Shown here: in pieces, positions 45,344 through 59,118 of the stretch | Layout of the letters: each line of letters starts with the position of its first letter | Position numbering within the stretch: the stretch's first letter is position 1 | Origin: Tillus elongatus | Taxonomy: Eukaryota > Arthropoda > Insecta > Coleoptera > Cleridae | Length of the DNA stretch: 64,000 nt | NCBI GenBank assembly: GCA_964006375.1 | Contig: OZ023263.1 | Span: 139,566,173-139,630,172, forward strand | Reading direction: 5' to 3' | Notes under the pieces: model-generated | Told to the model about the DNA's origin: nothing | The model's input: the letters and a program-made list of their open reading frames with translations, nothing else | Databases searched by the model: none | Position numbers and translations under genes: made by a program

Positions 45344-46432
45344 TATTCAATTCCCGATTTGTTTGTTGATGTGCATATACTTTCTAACCATGTTAATTGA
45401 CAGATATATGTGACAAAGGCTAATAAGGAAAATAATGTGCCCCGTAGGGTGGTAGAGGTCTAAAATAAATAAATACATTTATTGAATGGGTCGCCCTATC
45501 CTTATAACATTGTACAAATTTATATTATTTGATAATATTACTTTAATTTAGGTTGGTACTTTCCTCTCCTTTTATTCTGCCTAGTTATTTGTGTATTAGA
45601 GGTTGGTACTTCAGTCTCTTTTCAACCTAGTGGAATTATTTGAAGTTAGTGCCTTTAATTTAAATTCTGAAATGTGTAGATGTAGATTATTATTATTATT
45701 ATCAAGATCAAGAGCTATATAGCAATTGCTAGGAAACAAGTAGAAGTAGACACTAAATATATTCAATTAATTTCCATTAGAGTAACAACGCTATTGTACA
45801 GTCCACTTTAAGCTTACTCAACTGCAGTTATTACTATTACCAGTGAAATTAATTAACTATTACAATTTAAAACAAAGATATACCTTCAATATAATGTACC
45901 CTAGCTTTTTGTTTTTACATGTTAAAATGAGTAGTTCATTTACAGGGAATAATTTAGTTATTTTTAAACTGTGAAATTATTCAGTAATAGAGCTCCCAAT
46001 CTTATTGAGTAAGTACCTGATAAAATATTCTAAGCGCTTTCAGAATGATAATTCGAAATACATTCTAACTAAACATCTCTAACCTAGAAGTAGGAATGGT
46101 AGATACAAATATTAAGTAAGGTTAGCGACGGAATTCAATTTTCGCGCTAAACTTGGAACCAATCAAATCTAATTATCAACTTGCCTATGCACTATTGAGT
46201 GGGATACGCGAATGTCCGTAGATCAAGTACAATATTGCGCATACAGAACAGCCCTTACACTTTACAGCCCTAATTACTAATTACATTATGAAAACGCTGG
46301 TCTAGCTAAACTTCCCTAGCCGTATTTGGGCCAAATCGGTGCCTCATTTGGTTTCTATTTTATCACTTTCCAAACAAATACGCAAAAAATACATTGCAAC
46401 GATGCTGATGTGTATACCTATATATGTATATA
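45344..46432. other. Non-coding stretch
   Basis: 'aggttggtact' with following 'tcctctc'/'cagtctc' occurs twice near 45551 and 45600. Nothing else recognised. Confidence 0.35.
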
Positions 46433-47125
46433 CAGGTGTTTCAAAACATGTGTCGAAAAGTAGAGGCGGCTCCACGTCTCTCTCTAAGTAAACAAGTTCC
46501 TATTAACATGGATCGGTAAACGCTCCGTTTTCGAGATACTGAGTGTCAAAAAATACATTTTTATTTACTTTTTTTGACGATATCTCAGAAATGGTTTGTG
46601 ACACAGAATTCAGATTTTGTACACAGTTTATCATGAATATTATATACTTTCTGAGCGCCAAGTCAATTGTTTCCATATGTCAGTGGCGGGGATTTTAGGG
46701 ATGCGTGAGGTTTTTTGACCCCTAATTTCTACGGCACTGAGAAAATTACCATTTTAAAAGCCCATTTTAAACCTCCAATGCTTTCTGCACAAAAGAGATA
46801 CTCTTGTTAAAATGCTCTAATATGAACCGTTGTCGAGAAAGAATGAATTTTATGATAAAAAACGTGGAAATAATTGTCATATTTTGTTGGTGACACAACA
46901 TTTGGTTTTCATCAAGTCGTCTACTGCCGTTCTAACTGGAACGATATACTCGGCATCGCCCGGCACAGTCCGTTGATAAGTCTCTTGAAATTTAATGCAT
47001 TCTGTCAATATATTATCGTCAAAAACAAAAGAAAAACAAGATATTTTTTTTGACACCTCGAAAACGGTGCGTTTACAGATCCATGTTATTAAGAACTTTT
47101 TTCTTAGGGACAGACAAGGAACTAT
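46433..47125. mobile_element. Inverted-repeat element, ~690 bp
   Basis: Left arm about 46484-46590 ('aacatggatcggtaaacg' then 'ctccgttttcgag' and 'tgtcaaaaaat') is mirrored by 47028-47106 ('gacacctcgaaaacgg' then 'tgcgtttacagatccatgtt'). The interior has no ORF of note. The ends are diverged and the target duplication is unclear. Probably non-autonomous. Confidence 0.7.
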
Positions 47126-47763
47126 ATATATATTTATAGTCAGAAATACTTTGACTTATTTTCGTTTTCGCAAATATTTTGGCTATATTTTTAATTGGTC
47201 TGCCTTATATATGCGGTATAGGGATGTGAAAATAAATACAAGTTTTTTTGACTTTGGTCGTCTATAGCTTCTTAGGGCGAAGCAATTTTTACTTGCCTTT
47301 CAAGAAGCAATAAAACTGACATCAAAAGTGAACATTTTTTTTAATATTAGCGACCACATAGGTTTAGACGGTACAGTTTATTTTTTATGTACTGGAAATA
47401 CAATTTTACCGGAAACACTTTTTTATATTAATGATGTAGGTCGTCGTTTAAATTATTAAGTCTTTTATACAAATTAATCATTTAAGTATGTCAAGTTTGT
47501 GTACCTAGTGATAAAAATAATATTGATCAACATTTTTGTATGTTCTGGGCTCGAGGTGAGCTCATTCAGCCATGGTCTTTTTATTTTCATTGGCTTGATT
47601 AATATTAAGTAGTAGTAGTTTTCTGTTCCAGGCTAAATTAGTACCTTACTAATTATTTATTATGTTTATGCAAAAACAGAAATCAGTTCCTTCAACATTG
47701 GATGATAATGCTAATGCACACATATATGAAACAGTTTGGGTTACACCTTTCAAAAGTTGTCTT
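47126..47763. other. Non-coding stretch up to the assembly gap
   Basis: Nothing recognised. The contig ends at 47763. Confidence 0.4.
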
Positions 47764-47963
47764 NNNNNNNNNNNNNNNNNNNNNNNNNNNNNNNNNNNNN
47801 NNNNNNNNNNNNNNNNNNNNNNNNNNNNNNNNNNNNNNNNNNNNNNNNNNNNNNNNNNNNNNNNNNNNNNNNNNNNNNNNNNNNNNNNNNNNNNNNNNNN
47901 NNNNNNNNNNNNNNNNNNNNNNNNNNNNNNNNNNNNNNNNNNNNNNNNNNNNNNNNNNNNNNN
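47764..47963. other. Assembly gap, 200 N
   Basis: Exactly 200 unknown bases, a round number that points to a fixed-size scaffold gap and not a measured distance. ORFs reported across it are meaningless. Confidence 0.99.
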
Positions 47964-48040
47964 TAGGGTGCTTGAGAGAGGTATTGTCACAGCATAATAT
48001 CTTATTAAAGTTCATTTGTAAATAGGTTTAATTTTTATAT

Positions 48041-48043
<3 letters not shown>
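47964..48043. other. 80-bp unique lead-in after the gap
   Basis: This short sequence between the gap and the TA tract has no counterpart left of the TA tract in copy 1, where a TA-tailed repeat stands instead. Confidence 0.8.

Positions 48044-48112
<69 letters not shown>
48044..48112. repeat. (TA)n microsatellite at the left edge of duplicated block copy 2
   Basis: About 34 TA units. The repeated block starts at its right edge. Confidence 0.95.
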
Positions 48113-48115
<3 letters not shown>

Positions 48116-48541
48116 TGTCTACTGTTCAGTTTGAGCCCAAAAACACATATTTAATGTTCAGTTTGGATCCACAGTGTTCAGTTTGGAACCGGTCTCAAAG
48201 TGACATTTATATTTATTGTTAGTTTTGGGTCCCTATTCCCCTTTATTGCTCCCCCACCACACCACTAATGCCATACAGTGTTGCCGAGTTGAATATAGGC
48301 AAAAAAACTTACGTTTTGAATAGTCATGCATTGTTACTTATTTATAATGCGATTATTATAATAGTACAAAAGTACTGTATTGGCAAATAATAAAATAAAT
48401 AATGCATACCTAACCAGTAAAATATAAACATTGTAAAAATCAGCAGATTTCTTTTGTTGTTTTCATCACTAAATAACATGAGAGGCAAATTGAGGAAAAA
48501 AATGTAATTTTTTAATCAGTTTTTTGTGGTTCTCATAGCCC

Positions 48542-48745
48542 ATGTTGATTTCGGCCTACAAAAGGAAAGGCCGCAGAACTCTAGACAAAGCATTTAGAAA
48601 AATAAAACAAAAATATGTAGAACATTTAATAAATGATACAAATTCAACATTCGATGACAGCTGGTATGCAGCACTTGTAACAAATATAATAATATTTAGA
48701 AGTACGTTTTATAGGTTTGAAGAAGATAAACAAGTATTTCTGTGA
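48542..48745 (+). CDS. Hypothetical 67-codon ORF (copy 2 of 20437-20640)
   Basis: Same as copy 1 except Thr for Ala at residue 13 (48578 A). Unrecognised; low support. Confidence 0.22.
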   Translation: MLISAYKRKGRRTLDKAFRKIKQKYVEHLINDTNSTFDDSWYAALVTNIIIFRSTFYRFEEDKQVFL

Positions 48746-49994
48746 AGCTTTTTAGTAAAACAGCCTGTTTCTTGAATTTTTATTCTCCGCTGAATTTATT
48801 CTAAAAAATAACAAAAACATGACCTACTGCTTATTTAGGTTACGAATAGATTACTTACATTGTTTTAGATATTTTCACTTAAAACTCTTTGTAATACATG
48901 GTCTTAATAATTTTATTCGACATATTTCACATTTACTTGCTAAATATGGGGAAATGAAAGTAAAAATTGTCGTTACAGAAACATCAGACAGTATACTGCG
49001 ATTCCTATTTAATAACAGATAATCAGCTCGATGACCCGGTAAGATTGACGGGGCAGTGACATGTTACACACATAGATGTTGGCATACTTGTCAAAAATCT
49101 CAGATGTGGAAGTTTCTAAAGGCACCGCCCCCACTTGTGTGTTTGAAAATATTACATTATATTTAAAACAGTTATTTATCTCAGTTTAAATAATTCGGGT
49201 ATTGTTTGCACGCAATTCCATGTCGCAAGTAAAAATTCATTTCTCAAATATTATTAGGTAAAATAAAAAGAAAACTACAAATAGGTGACTGAAAATCATT
49301 TTTATTTATTAAGTTTTTTTCCCCCCAACAAAACATATTCACAAAATCAACACATTATTTAACCATGCAGTACTCTTACCGCAGAGCCCCATTCCACTGC
49401 AACACATTTTAATTTGTTTAAGCGGATTTCTCTAGTTTTGAAATCTTTTTCTCACAATACCTTGTTAAATAAACAGTATGGTTAAAGGAGAAACACTCCA
49501 CATCCAGCGACTCTTTTTTTTTTCAAATCTATTTTTAATTTTATTTTAAAGCCATTTCTTTACAACTTTTAGGGACAAACTGCTGCTCTTAAGTTCTATA
49601 TAAAATATTTTCTTGGTTTGAGGGGGAATAAGTATGGGTAGTACAGTCAGTAGCTACTAGAGCGCTTAGCAATTATCAAAGAAAAGAGAGTGATGAGTCA
49701 AGAAGTAGAGGTTGCTTCGTAAGTTACCAATGTTGTTCCAAAAACTCTCGTGACCATCGCAACGTTAATTTTCTGAAATAAATATGAGAAAGTGGGGTAG
49801 ATTCAATCTTGTCTAATATTATGCTTAGTTTTCAAATTTTGCACTTAATTTTCGGTGAACAGGTTGTTAATGGTCGAATCCACCAGACGTCAACAGCTGT
49901 ATTTTAAGAAATGTTGACAAATGCCAACATTTTTTGACAGAACAATTTGACTATTAGCAGCTCCTGGCGCCTGCTACACTCGGACAGTATGATA

Positions 49995-50999
49995 TAGTGA
50001 TGTAGATACTCGTATTATTGAGAAACTCTGAACCATCCGATTCGAATATCAAAATCCTCGGTTCATAGGATTCGACAAATACTTGGAACTACCTTATGTT
50101 CACAGGACACATAGTCCTCTATATTTTGGGGGAACCACAAATATATGTTACCTGAACTTTATTGCTTGCATTTAAATATTTGTGTGTGCCCGCCAGTTTA
50201 GTATGATCTGAAAGGGTTTTTTCGAAAGCTGGTCAGCTTACCAACGTCCCTCAGAATCACCTCTTGCCAAAAAATTGGAACAATTTTTTTTCTTGTACAG
50301 CTGCCTATAAATGTTAAATAAAATTAAGAATTTTTTTTGCTGACCGAAATGTTTAAAGCCGAAGTTTTTTAAAATTTTGTTTTTTTGTTATATCTATAAT
50401 AGTTATATAGTTTTGCAACCAAAGAATATCTTTTTGTTACACCTTTAAAGGCGTTATACCTATATTTTGTAGTTTGGTTTGTAATAAAATGCATTACTTT
50501 GTTAAAGTCTGTGGTTGATATTTTAAAATTAAAACCATCCACACATTACTTTGTTAATTCGGAAGCCTTGTTATTGTTCCAAATATATAGAAATTCCGTT
50601 ATAGTAAGTATTATATTACTCATAGAATTTTTTGTGTGAAATATTTTTGTACGGTACGATTTCGTTTATCGCAGAGTGTTGCGAGTAACCTACATGAGCC
50701 TACATCTAAATCTACGTACTAAAATCGGAAACAGAGTACTCGATAGTATAATATTGTGTTACCGACTTCAGACTACTCCTGAGTATCAGAGTGTCTGGCC
50801 GATTCTTAGAATAAATTAGATTTTTAGTACATTGCAGCCGTAGGGAGAGGGCACGAATGTTACACAGTATGCACAGTCACAAGAAGTCACAATCCCGCTC
50901 CCACTCTATGCGAATTAATATTCGGATTAAAGAATCGGAATGTTCTGAGTATATCCATCGTCTGAACAAACGATTTTAATTCGAATCCACCCATCACTA
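49995..50999. mobile_element. Nested hAT-type element (copy 2)
   Basis: Counterpart of 21890-22894. The target duplication 'gtatgata' is at 49987-49994 and 51000-51007. Confidence 0.85.
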
Positions 51000-51368
51000 G
51001 TATGATAAGCTTTGTATACTAATGGCCGCTGAGATGACAGAATTTTTATTAGTGAAGAAAAGTTAATTGTGCAACGTAAAGGTAGGCTTTTAATGTATGT
51101 TTATAGCTAAAATATATGTGATTGTGTTTAAATTTAGATGGTAATGCAATGGTATGTTGTATAACGGTATCTAAAAGCACACTGTCAAGCAAGTTATCTC
51201 AAGTTTAAAGTATGCAGACCAATTTCGCAGTTTTGTTTAAATAACCAGCATATGGGGTCCATTCATCTCCAGCATATGTGGTAGATTCATCCATCCATCA
51301 TGGGGTAGAATCTACCCTTTGTCGTGTGGATGAATCTACCCCATATTGTCAATCTTTAATTCTTGTAT

Positions 51369-52145
51369 ATGCCAAGGAAATATGTGCGCAAGATAAACAG
51401 AAACATGTACAAGGTCGTACAAAATGCTATGAGATATCTTAGAAAAGCTTATAACATGTGTGAAGTCAGTGGAGAATACTATGTACATAAAAACTACATT
51501 ACAGTCTAGAATAAGAGCTTAAAAAAAGACACTCTAAGAAATACAACACCTCTGCCAGTGACGATTCTGGACAAGAAAAGTCTGAACAGGAAGCTAAAGT
51601 ATCGAACAAGTACTCTGTTAAGCAGATTTTTACTTTGAAAAAAGAGAAGGAACTCTCTGTTTATATAACAGTGTCTGCTTTTAACTATGGCATGACCTAC
51701 AAGCAAATTCACGAATTTGCTTATGAATTTGCAAAACATCTAAAATGTAAAATACCTACACATTAGGAATAAGACAGCAGATATACATATATATGTCCAT
51801 TATGGTTTTTAAATTTATTTTTCTTTAAAGTAAATATTGCTTTATTAACAGGAATACATATATTGCCTTGCGAAAACCTGAAAGTACTAGCCTCATTCGA
51901 GCAACCGGATTTCACAAAGCCAGGGTAGATGAGCTTTTCGAAAATTATATTTCAGTGAAACAAATATGCAACAAAGAACAAATATTTAATCTTGACAAGA
52001 CTGGCATTATGACCGCAATGATCCAGTAAAGGTAGTTTCCACAAAGAGAAAAAAACAAGTATCGCAAATAGGAACTCAAGAGCGTGGGGAATTGGCTACA
52101 TTTGTAGAAATTGTTAATGCGATAGGCATAGTTAATTTGATAAAG
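51369..52145 (+). pseudogene. pogo-like transposase remnant (copy 2)
   Basis: The same broken frames as 23264-24040, with the N-terminal helix-turn-helix, the CENP-B-like segment and the 'IFNLDKTGI' block. Inactive. Confidence 0.83.
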
Positions 52146-52294
52146 CAAGACTTCTTTTATAAATAATAATTTAAGATAATATATCACATATCATTAACCT
52201 ATCTAATAAAGTTTGATACTATTTTGTTTTTTGATAATGTCTTAATAGTAAATGTAAAATGGATGAATCTACCCCACTTTCCCCTGCAATTAGT

Positions 52295-52485
52295 TTAAGA
52301 ATATTTTTTCTTCATATTGTTATAAACCCAGGTTTTTATCATAATTGGAGTCCGATTTTTTAATTCATTAGCAAACGATTTCTTTAAAAGTTGACATTGA
52401 TGCTCACTTGGAACTCTTCTCTTGGAAATGTAATCGGAAAAGTGTACCTTTACAATCTTGATTTCTTCATCTGACCAACGAGTTC
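52295..52485 (-). CDS. Exon E (copy 2): second SANT/Myb-like domain and stop
   Basis: Identical to 24190-24380. The stop codon is at 52297-52295, 14 bp from the pogo terminal repeat. Confidence 0.8.
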
Positions 52486-55400
52486 CTGCAAGAGAATGTG
52501 TAATATTATAAGAATGAAAATAAATTGCAGATTAATATTGTCCATACATAAAAACACATAATACCAGCCTTAGAAAATAAAGTATATATATATATTAGAA
52601 TTAGAGGTGTGCGAACCCATGTTTTGTTCGAACCGAACTATGAACGAACCCAAGCAAATATGTTGCCTCGAACTTCTAACCTCTGAAATAGTATGTCTAA
52701 GGTTCACAGTCGAACTTCGAACTTCTTAGAAATTTAAAATCGAACATCGAACTACCCTAAATTCTTCAGTGTTCATATATCATTTCCGTAAATACCAAAT
52801 TTAGGAATATTGTAACATACATTATTTGATATGTAAAAGATTCCCATTCTTTTAACAAAAAGGAAGAGTTCGGTAAATTTGCAGGTTGATTGGGTGAAAA
52901 TGCCTTCTGGTACTGATCGTTTGGGCTCATGGTAAAATAAATCATGTTGAAACCAATGCTTTCCAACGTCAATCTGCAATTATCCTCATAAATTCTGAAA
53001 ATTCACGTTACCGATCGCTTTCGAACACCGCCATCATAATGTTGTTACTGAAAAAGGTGTTGGGAGGCTAGGATATATAAGAAAAATAATTCTGTTATTG
53101 CTAAATGGCTCCGTCATGTCTCAATGTGCCCACCAACTGTCAAAAATATGCATGAGTGAAATCTCCTAAAATTATGCCATCCACTCAATGAGACCGATAA
53201 CGAGTTTAAAGCGCCGCTACCGAGTTAACGGGGCCGCACCTGAGCCACCTTTAGCAGCATTCAATGCCTGTAAAATTAAATTTCGAAGTATTTTTGAGCA
53301 ACGAACTTCGAACTATTTTGGAGAATTACATATTTCGAACTTCGAACAACTTCAACATCACTAGTGCGAACATATTTTCGAACCGAAGGTTCGGTTCGAG
53401 TTCGGGTTCGGTTCGAAATTTCGAAGCTTCGCACACCTCTAATTAGAATAAACATAATTAAATATTGTAATAGTAAATGTTTTTCTCCGCTCATGATGGC
53501 AGTATATAACTGAACTGTTCTGTTATGTAAATCTATACTGAAGCAAACTTAATTGCAGATAGGATGGTCAGATATAATTAATACATGATATCCCAACAAG
53601 CACTTACGCTCTGTTGTGGAATTCCTTTTTTGCTGTTTAGACATCATGTTATACAGGCAGGCTTTAACCTGAGTGCATGTTCTTTTCATGTTGTGTTTTC
53701 TTATTACTCTTAAACATTCATCAAGTCTTGGGGATGAGGCATTTTCAACGTGAAGTCTGAATTCATCGAGTAAAATTTTTTTTTCCTTGTCAGTCCACGA
53801 TTTTCTGCTTCTGGTTGGTATAAATTTATTGGCTAAAAGAAGAGTAAATGATCATGTTTTGTTTAGTTAAATTATGCTAGTTTATATAAACATAAAAATA
53901 CATCTTACAGAATTTATTTGAGCGGCGCTCTTCTTCATCAGAAACACTTAAATCTGAAGAGTAACATTTAAGATCCAAATCATTTCTAAATTTGCTAGGG
54001 ATACTGTTTGAATTACAATTTATGTTGGTCAAGCTCATGTCACCTTCGGCTTCGTCTAATGAAAGATGACCTGAAAGAAATAAAAAAACTACGTAAGTTA
54101 TATCTTCAAAGAAATCAATACCAATTTTTGTATCAACAAAAGTGAAAACACTAAGTACTACATGAAAAATGTAAATTTTACTTACTAGTATCACTATTTA
54201 ATTCCCCATATATGGCTGGCGATGCTTTATCCTTATGTGTTGAAATTATTTTAGTTGTCTGAGCACTTTCCAGAATAGTTGACATTTCCTTAATTTCTCT
54301 ATCCACAAGTGGCATACGATAATGCTCCTTATGTATCTTATCGGCATGTCCCATAAATGTAGCCAAGTCACTTATTCGCTGGTCATCCAATTTAATTTCG
54401 GAAGCATATGTAGCTATTTGTTTTCTTAAAAGAGTGCATCTTAAAGAAGCTGGGTTTTTAGCACCACATTCTACACTGTAAATTCTCATATAATTGCAAG
54501 CTCTCATATATTTGTTTCTACCATCAACTGACTTTAAACCAAAAACATATGGATTCTTCTCAGGTATTCCAATTAAACTTCTTAAATTCAAAACATGTTC
54601 TATTAAATTCTTCAGTGGTGTAGCTATAAGAATGGACACATCGCGACCTTTTTTTCCTCTTATTGGTACTCTAACATAGTGACTGTTCTTGTCAGAAGCT
54701 GTTTCACATGCTTGGAAGTCTTTTATAAACAATCGCTCTGCCTCACCTGGCCTACGCCTGTTAAACACTATGAGTTCGATCAGGACAAGTGACAGTAATT
54801 TTTTGTAAATGCTGTAGTCCACATTTTTTTGACACACTTCTGTGAACTTAATTCTCTCTTTCTTAACATAGGATGCTAATTTTTCAATATCACTTACTTC
54901 TGGTAAGGATATTCTCTTTCTCCTTTTAGTTTCTTTTTGGTTTTCAGCCACTGTTTTATTGATAGTGTCAGTTAGATGGTGACTCATTAAAGCAAAAAAA
55001 TCTGCAAGATTTTTCTGGCCTTCGCTGTCTTGCTTTTCGATGAGCATATACTTCAAAATGTTGCCACATTTATTGAGCAACGTTCCCAATGCAGATGCAA
55101 CGTAAGGTGTCGCATATTTTTCTGTGTCATTGCTTACACCTGCCTCTTGTTCGATTGCTTTTAAAACTAATCTAAACAATTGTGGTCTGAAGATACTTGC
55201 CAGATCCGTAACCACATCAGATAATGTTCTCATTTTAATTAAAAGTCGTCCCAGTAAACGTAAATTATTTCGTATTTGAGCCTGATCTTTGATATCTCTG
55301 TACTTTCTGCACCAAGAATTGCCTACTTCGACAGCTAGTTTATCAAATTTTAACACATTGCCTACTTCATCATCTCTCATAACTGGAAAAATATCAGTCT

Positions 55401-57931
55401 TTAATTTTTCCGATGCTGATTCTAATGTCCTATTTTCTAAACGTCTTCCCAAAATGGAAACAGCCTTAGTGTTTTTCAATAATGGATCACACTTAGCTAT
55501 ATGTTGTCGCAATGACTTTTTGGAGTAATATCCTTTGCATCTGGGACATATTTGCACATCTGATAGTTTTTTAGGGCTCCTAAATCTTCTAGCCGACAGA
55601 AAAGAACTTCCACAGACGTCATTTGCCTTATTGAAAATAAACTGCCCCTCCTTTCTTAGCATTTCAATCATATGATATCTTTCTTTGGATTCTGCAAATG
55701 AAATAGTTTTATTCTAAATAATAATAAGTAAAGAGTTTAAATATATAGATAAACCTTGTGACCGCCAAAGGCTATGAGAAAACAATTCTACTTAAACCAA
55801 ACTAACATATATTTATTTAGTCGGGATGTATCCTTATTGATACATCCCTGTTAAATACAAAGAACAAGAATGATGTCTTTAAAAACCAAAATTTTAAAGG
55901 TTTTACCCAGTGAAGATAAAACTTATTACACAAATTAAGACAAATAATGTTCATTGTTTTAGACTTCTCTTATTATTTTTGACCAACAACTTATCCAATG
56001 AAAACCAGTCGCCTTTAAGTAGTTTCCAACAAAAATTATTCTGACCTTTAAAATCTCCATATAATACAATATACAGTTTAAATATGATACTTTGTAAATC
56101 AATTAGTGTTGTTAATACATTAACAGGCTTCATAAGTCTGTTATGTGATGGCAAGCTGTTGCCACAGGTACCTACCTAAAGTAAAAACGATTTGATTCAA
56201 AACTATATTTAAACTATGTCGTTAACAAGATGCACCCACTTCAAAACCTTATCCCAACTTTTTATATGTGCAGCCTCAGTGGTACAGTGGTAAGAACATG
56301 TGCCTGTGAACTCAAGGTCATGGGTTTGACTCTCAGCAGGGGATCATTTAACTTTCTCAGTATATACTGTAAAATTAACATCAACTGAGGTTGTAGCATT
56401 ATGTTGAACAAAATGGAATGCAAGATTGCTCCACTCTTCTGAGGAGGCGCAAAGCTGCCGGTCCCGCATACTATGCAATGTGAAGCACGTTAAAGATAGG
56501 AACCCTCCCTGCAGAAAAGCAAAAGATCAGCGAAATTTTCAGCATAGTGAAGTGATACTGCTCCCTGTTGTCAGTGATTGGCAATAGTCGCGGAAATAGG
56601 CAGAGGTTGAAGAAAAAATAATAATACTTTATATATGTGTGGATACATATTTAAGCATTGGTATATCAGACTAAATCAACCAATGTTCACTATAAAGACT
56701 GTTCTAAGGCCCCATTCTATTAAGTACTTGAAAGTAAAAATTTTCGAGGATGATATGTATTACCAAATATGGATGTAAAGACATTTTCTCTGGCTTCACT
56801 ACTGTTGGTTTTCCTCTCTGCGTCTGATTTCGCTAGTTGGCAGCATCATCAGGCAGAATGTCAAGCAGCGAAACTGGCTACAGGAAAGAAAACCAACATT
56901 TGTGAAGCCAGAGAGAAAGTATAATATAAAGCTAATAACAAACATATATAGTAGCTAAGTTTTGAAATAAAATCTAAGTGGGTTTAGAGTAAAGTAAAGA
57001 AATAAACATTCATTACTATGATCCAAATATTGTTAGTTTCTGAATTTATAAAATGAGTTGCAATAATTGATAACCAATTACCTACACAATTCACTGCACC
57101 TAACCTGTAAATCTACTCCTGGTAAACATTCTAAGCAAGTCTGTCTTAATAAGAAACGGCAATCATTTTACTTGCCTTTTAGTATTTAGTAATGTATGTA
57201 GATGATAATTTAATACTTCTAAATAACAACAATAACAGGTTAAAACCTAATATAATGTACTTTATGTGCACCTAAGTGTAATATGGTCTATGGTTTAATA
57301 AAGAATCATTAAATTTTCTTACTTTTTGGTAACATCATAAAGTCTTTGACACGTTGCTCTGCAGGATGGATGGATGCATAATGTCTAGCTATGTGCGTTT
57401 TTAATTTACTACAAAAAATACAAAATTCTTGCTTTGCTGGATATTTTTCCCAAGTAGTTTTTGAAGTAGTCCTAATGTGCGTTGAAACTTCTTCACTGTT
57501 ATGATAATTGGATTCGGCCATATATGAGGAGCCACAAGTGGTTACACTTAAAACGGCATCAGAGTCTGGCTGTTTGACACCATCAGTATTATTTGTAAAA
57601 TCTATTACATCTATGGTATGGTTATTGTTAATTCCCATCCCTGAAGATAATGATAAAAACCTTTCGGCTGCACCAGCAAGTTCCAGTAGGTCGCTATCAT
57701 TTAAATTGGAATTTATAGATTCACAATCACTATTAACTTCTATACTTCCATATACCTCTTCATCTGCTTTTTCTTCAAACGGTTTTCCACAATTTTTTGG
57801 AAGTGGCATATGTAATACAGTATTTTCTAAAATCAAAATTTTCGGTGTTTTTTCAACTCCTTTATCGGGCAAGAATTTGACATAACCATTCTCCAACTGA
57901 TTTATCGTAGTATGAATATATCTTTCCTCAT
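52295..57931 (-). CDS. Multi-exon gene: zinc-finger, tyrosine-recombinase-like, SANT/Myb-like protein (copy 2)
   Basis: Exons 57931-57323, 55691-54186, 54070-53909, 53832-53608 and 52485-52295, with a likely upstream exon at 60382-60339. All splice sites, phases and coding bases match copy 1 as far as I can see. Differences between the blocks fall in introns, transposons or microsatellites. If the second block is an uncollapsed haplotype this is the other allele and not a second gene. Confidence 0.85.
52602..53441. mobile_element. hAT-type element in the last intron (copy 2)
   Basis: Counterpart of 24497-25336. The duplication 'attagaat' is at 52594-52601 and 53442-53449. It carries one substitution (52677), and a 1-bp deletion lies just outside the right duplication. 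Confidence 0.9.
53608..53832 (-). CDS. Exon D (copy 2): first SANT/Myb-like domain
   Basis: Identical to 25504-25728. Confidence 0.8.
53909..54070 (-). CDS. Exon C (copy 2): acidic linker
   Basis: Identical to 25805-25966. Confidence 0.8.
54186..55691 (-). CDS. Exon B (copy 2): tyrosine-recombinase-like domain
   Basis: Identical to 26082-27587, with the same Arg, Arg-Lys, Gly-His and Tyr signatures. Confidence 0.85.
56270..56626 (+). repeat. tRNA-derived SINE (copy 2)
   Basis: Counterpart of 28166-28522. Confidence 0.85.
56764..56934. mobile_element. Palindromic MITE-like element, family P (copy 2)
   Basis: Counterpart of 28660-28830. Confidence 0.75.
57323..57931 (-). CDS. Exon A (copy 2)
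   Basis: Identical to 29219-29827: acidic region and C2H2-like finger, phase 1 ends. Confidence 0.8.
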
Positions 57932-59118
57932 CTAAAATATTGATAATGCTATTAGATAAATAAATAATCAACAGTCATTTAGCATAATATGTAGGGTTAC
58001 ACTTTTTTTACTTTCTATTGTGAGCCTTGTTATGTAACTTGTTTTTAATTAATGAATTGATATACTTAAGATAACATTCAAAATATAAGTTGCTATGAAA
58101 AATTATGGAAACAACTAAAGATAATTTATTAAGCATCTTGTCCACTTTATAAATGTCAGTCGAGTCTTTTGGCTGATCACAAACCTTCTAAAATGTTTTC
58201 GACTAACATTTGATGCAGTCTCAATTTTATGCATCACTTTTATAATTTAAAAAGTGTATACTTTTACTGTCTAATATCCCTGTTACTGATTTAGGTCACA
58301 TGTGGATTTTAAAGGTATAAAAAAATACATTATGTTTGAGAAACTAAGAAATAATGTTATTGTACAGGTGTCGCATTTTGGTTGCAAATGCTGGGTATCT
58401 CGGTTATTAGTTAAGATATAACTTTGCGGCTTTCGCAAACCTGAGGTACTTTTGATTGCAAATTATGAAAATTAGGATTTTTTCGTTGTTTGCTAAAATA
58501 GACCCATAATGTTATATATTTTTGAGAAGCTTGTGAAAATACAAATTAATTTCTTGACAAATATACAGAGTGTCGCATTTAAGAAAACCAAACATTTGTC
58601 AATACTTTTAAAACGGGGGAGATTAATGGAAAAAACTAACTATGGCACTAGATTCTGCATAAAAAGTTATAACAGGCTTCGTTTTTAACGTTTTGTCAAG
58701 TTGTCAGACAACTGAAATATAAAGGGTACCTGAAAATGCAATATTTTCAATAGCGCCCTGTAGCTTGGAAACTAAGAGGGCTTTGTTTGCAGCATCTTTC
58801 ATTTCACAAAAAAAAAGTAGTTCAAGTTCACACAAACAGCAAGCTACTATTACTAATAACCAAGACAGCCAGCAATTTCAACCAAAATGGTCACCTATGC
58901 AGTCCATTAGATTCAACATTACTTTCACATGATTGCTTTAAGGACAATGAGGATATGATTCCCAAATATGAACTAATCAAGTTTCACCAATTGTCATAGT
59001 AGACCTCAGTCAAGGTGACTAGGAGAGTAATCAGAATACAAAAGATGTTACATTAAAAAAGTAATAAACACATTTCCTGCATAATTCTGAATACAACCAA
59101 ATGTAATCTTGTTGAGAC

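Larger units (their letters stand above)
49788..52281 (+). mobile_element. Decayed pogo-like DNA transposon (copy 2)
   Basis: Counterpart of 21683-24176 with the same 18-bp inverted ends, nested hAT element and broken transposase. It has substitutions at 50580, 51493, 51555 and 52028 relative to copy 1. Confidence 0.8.

Noticed and set aside
47649..48025. ORFs spanning the N gap
   Set aside because: They consist mostly of unknown residues and carry no evidence.
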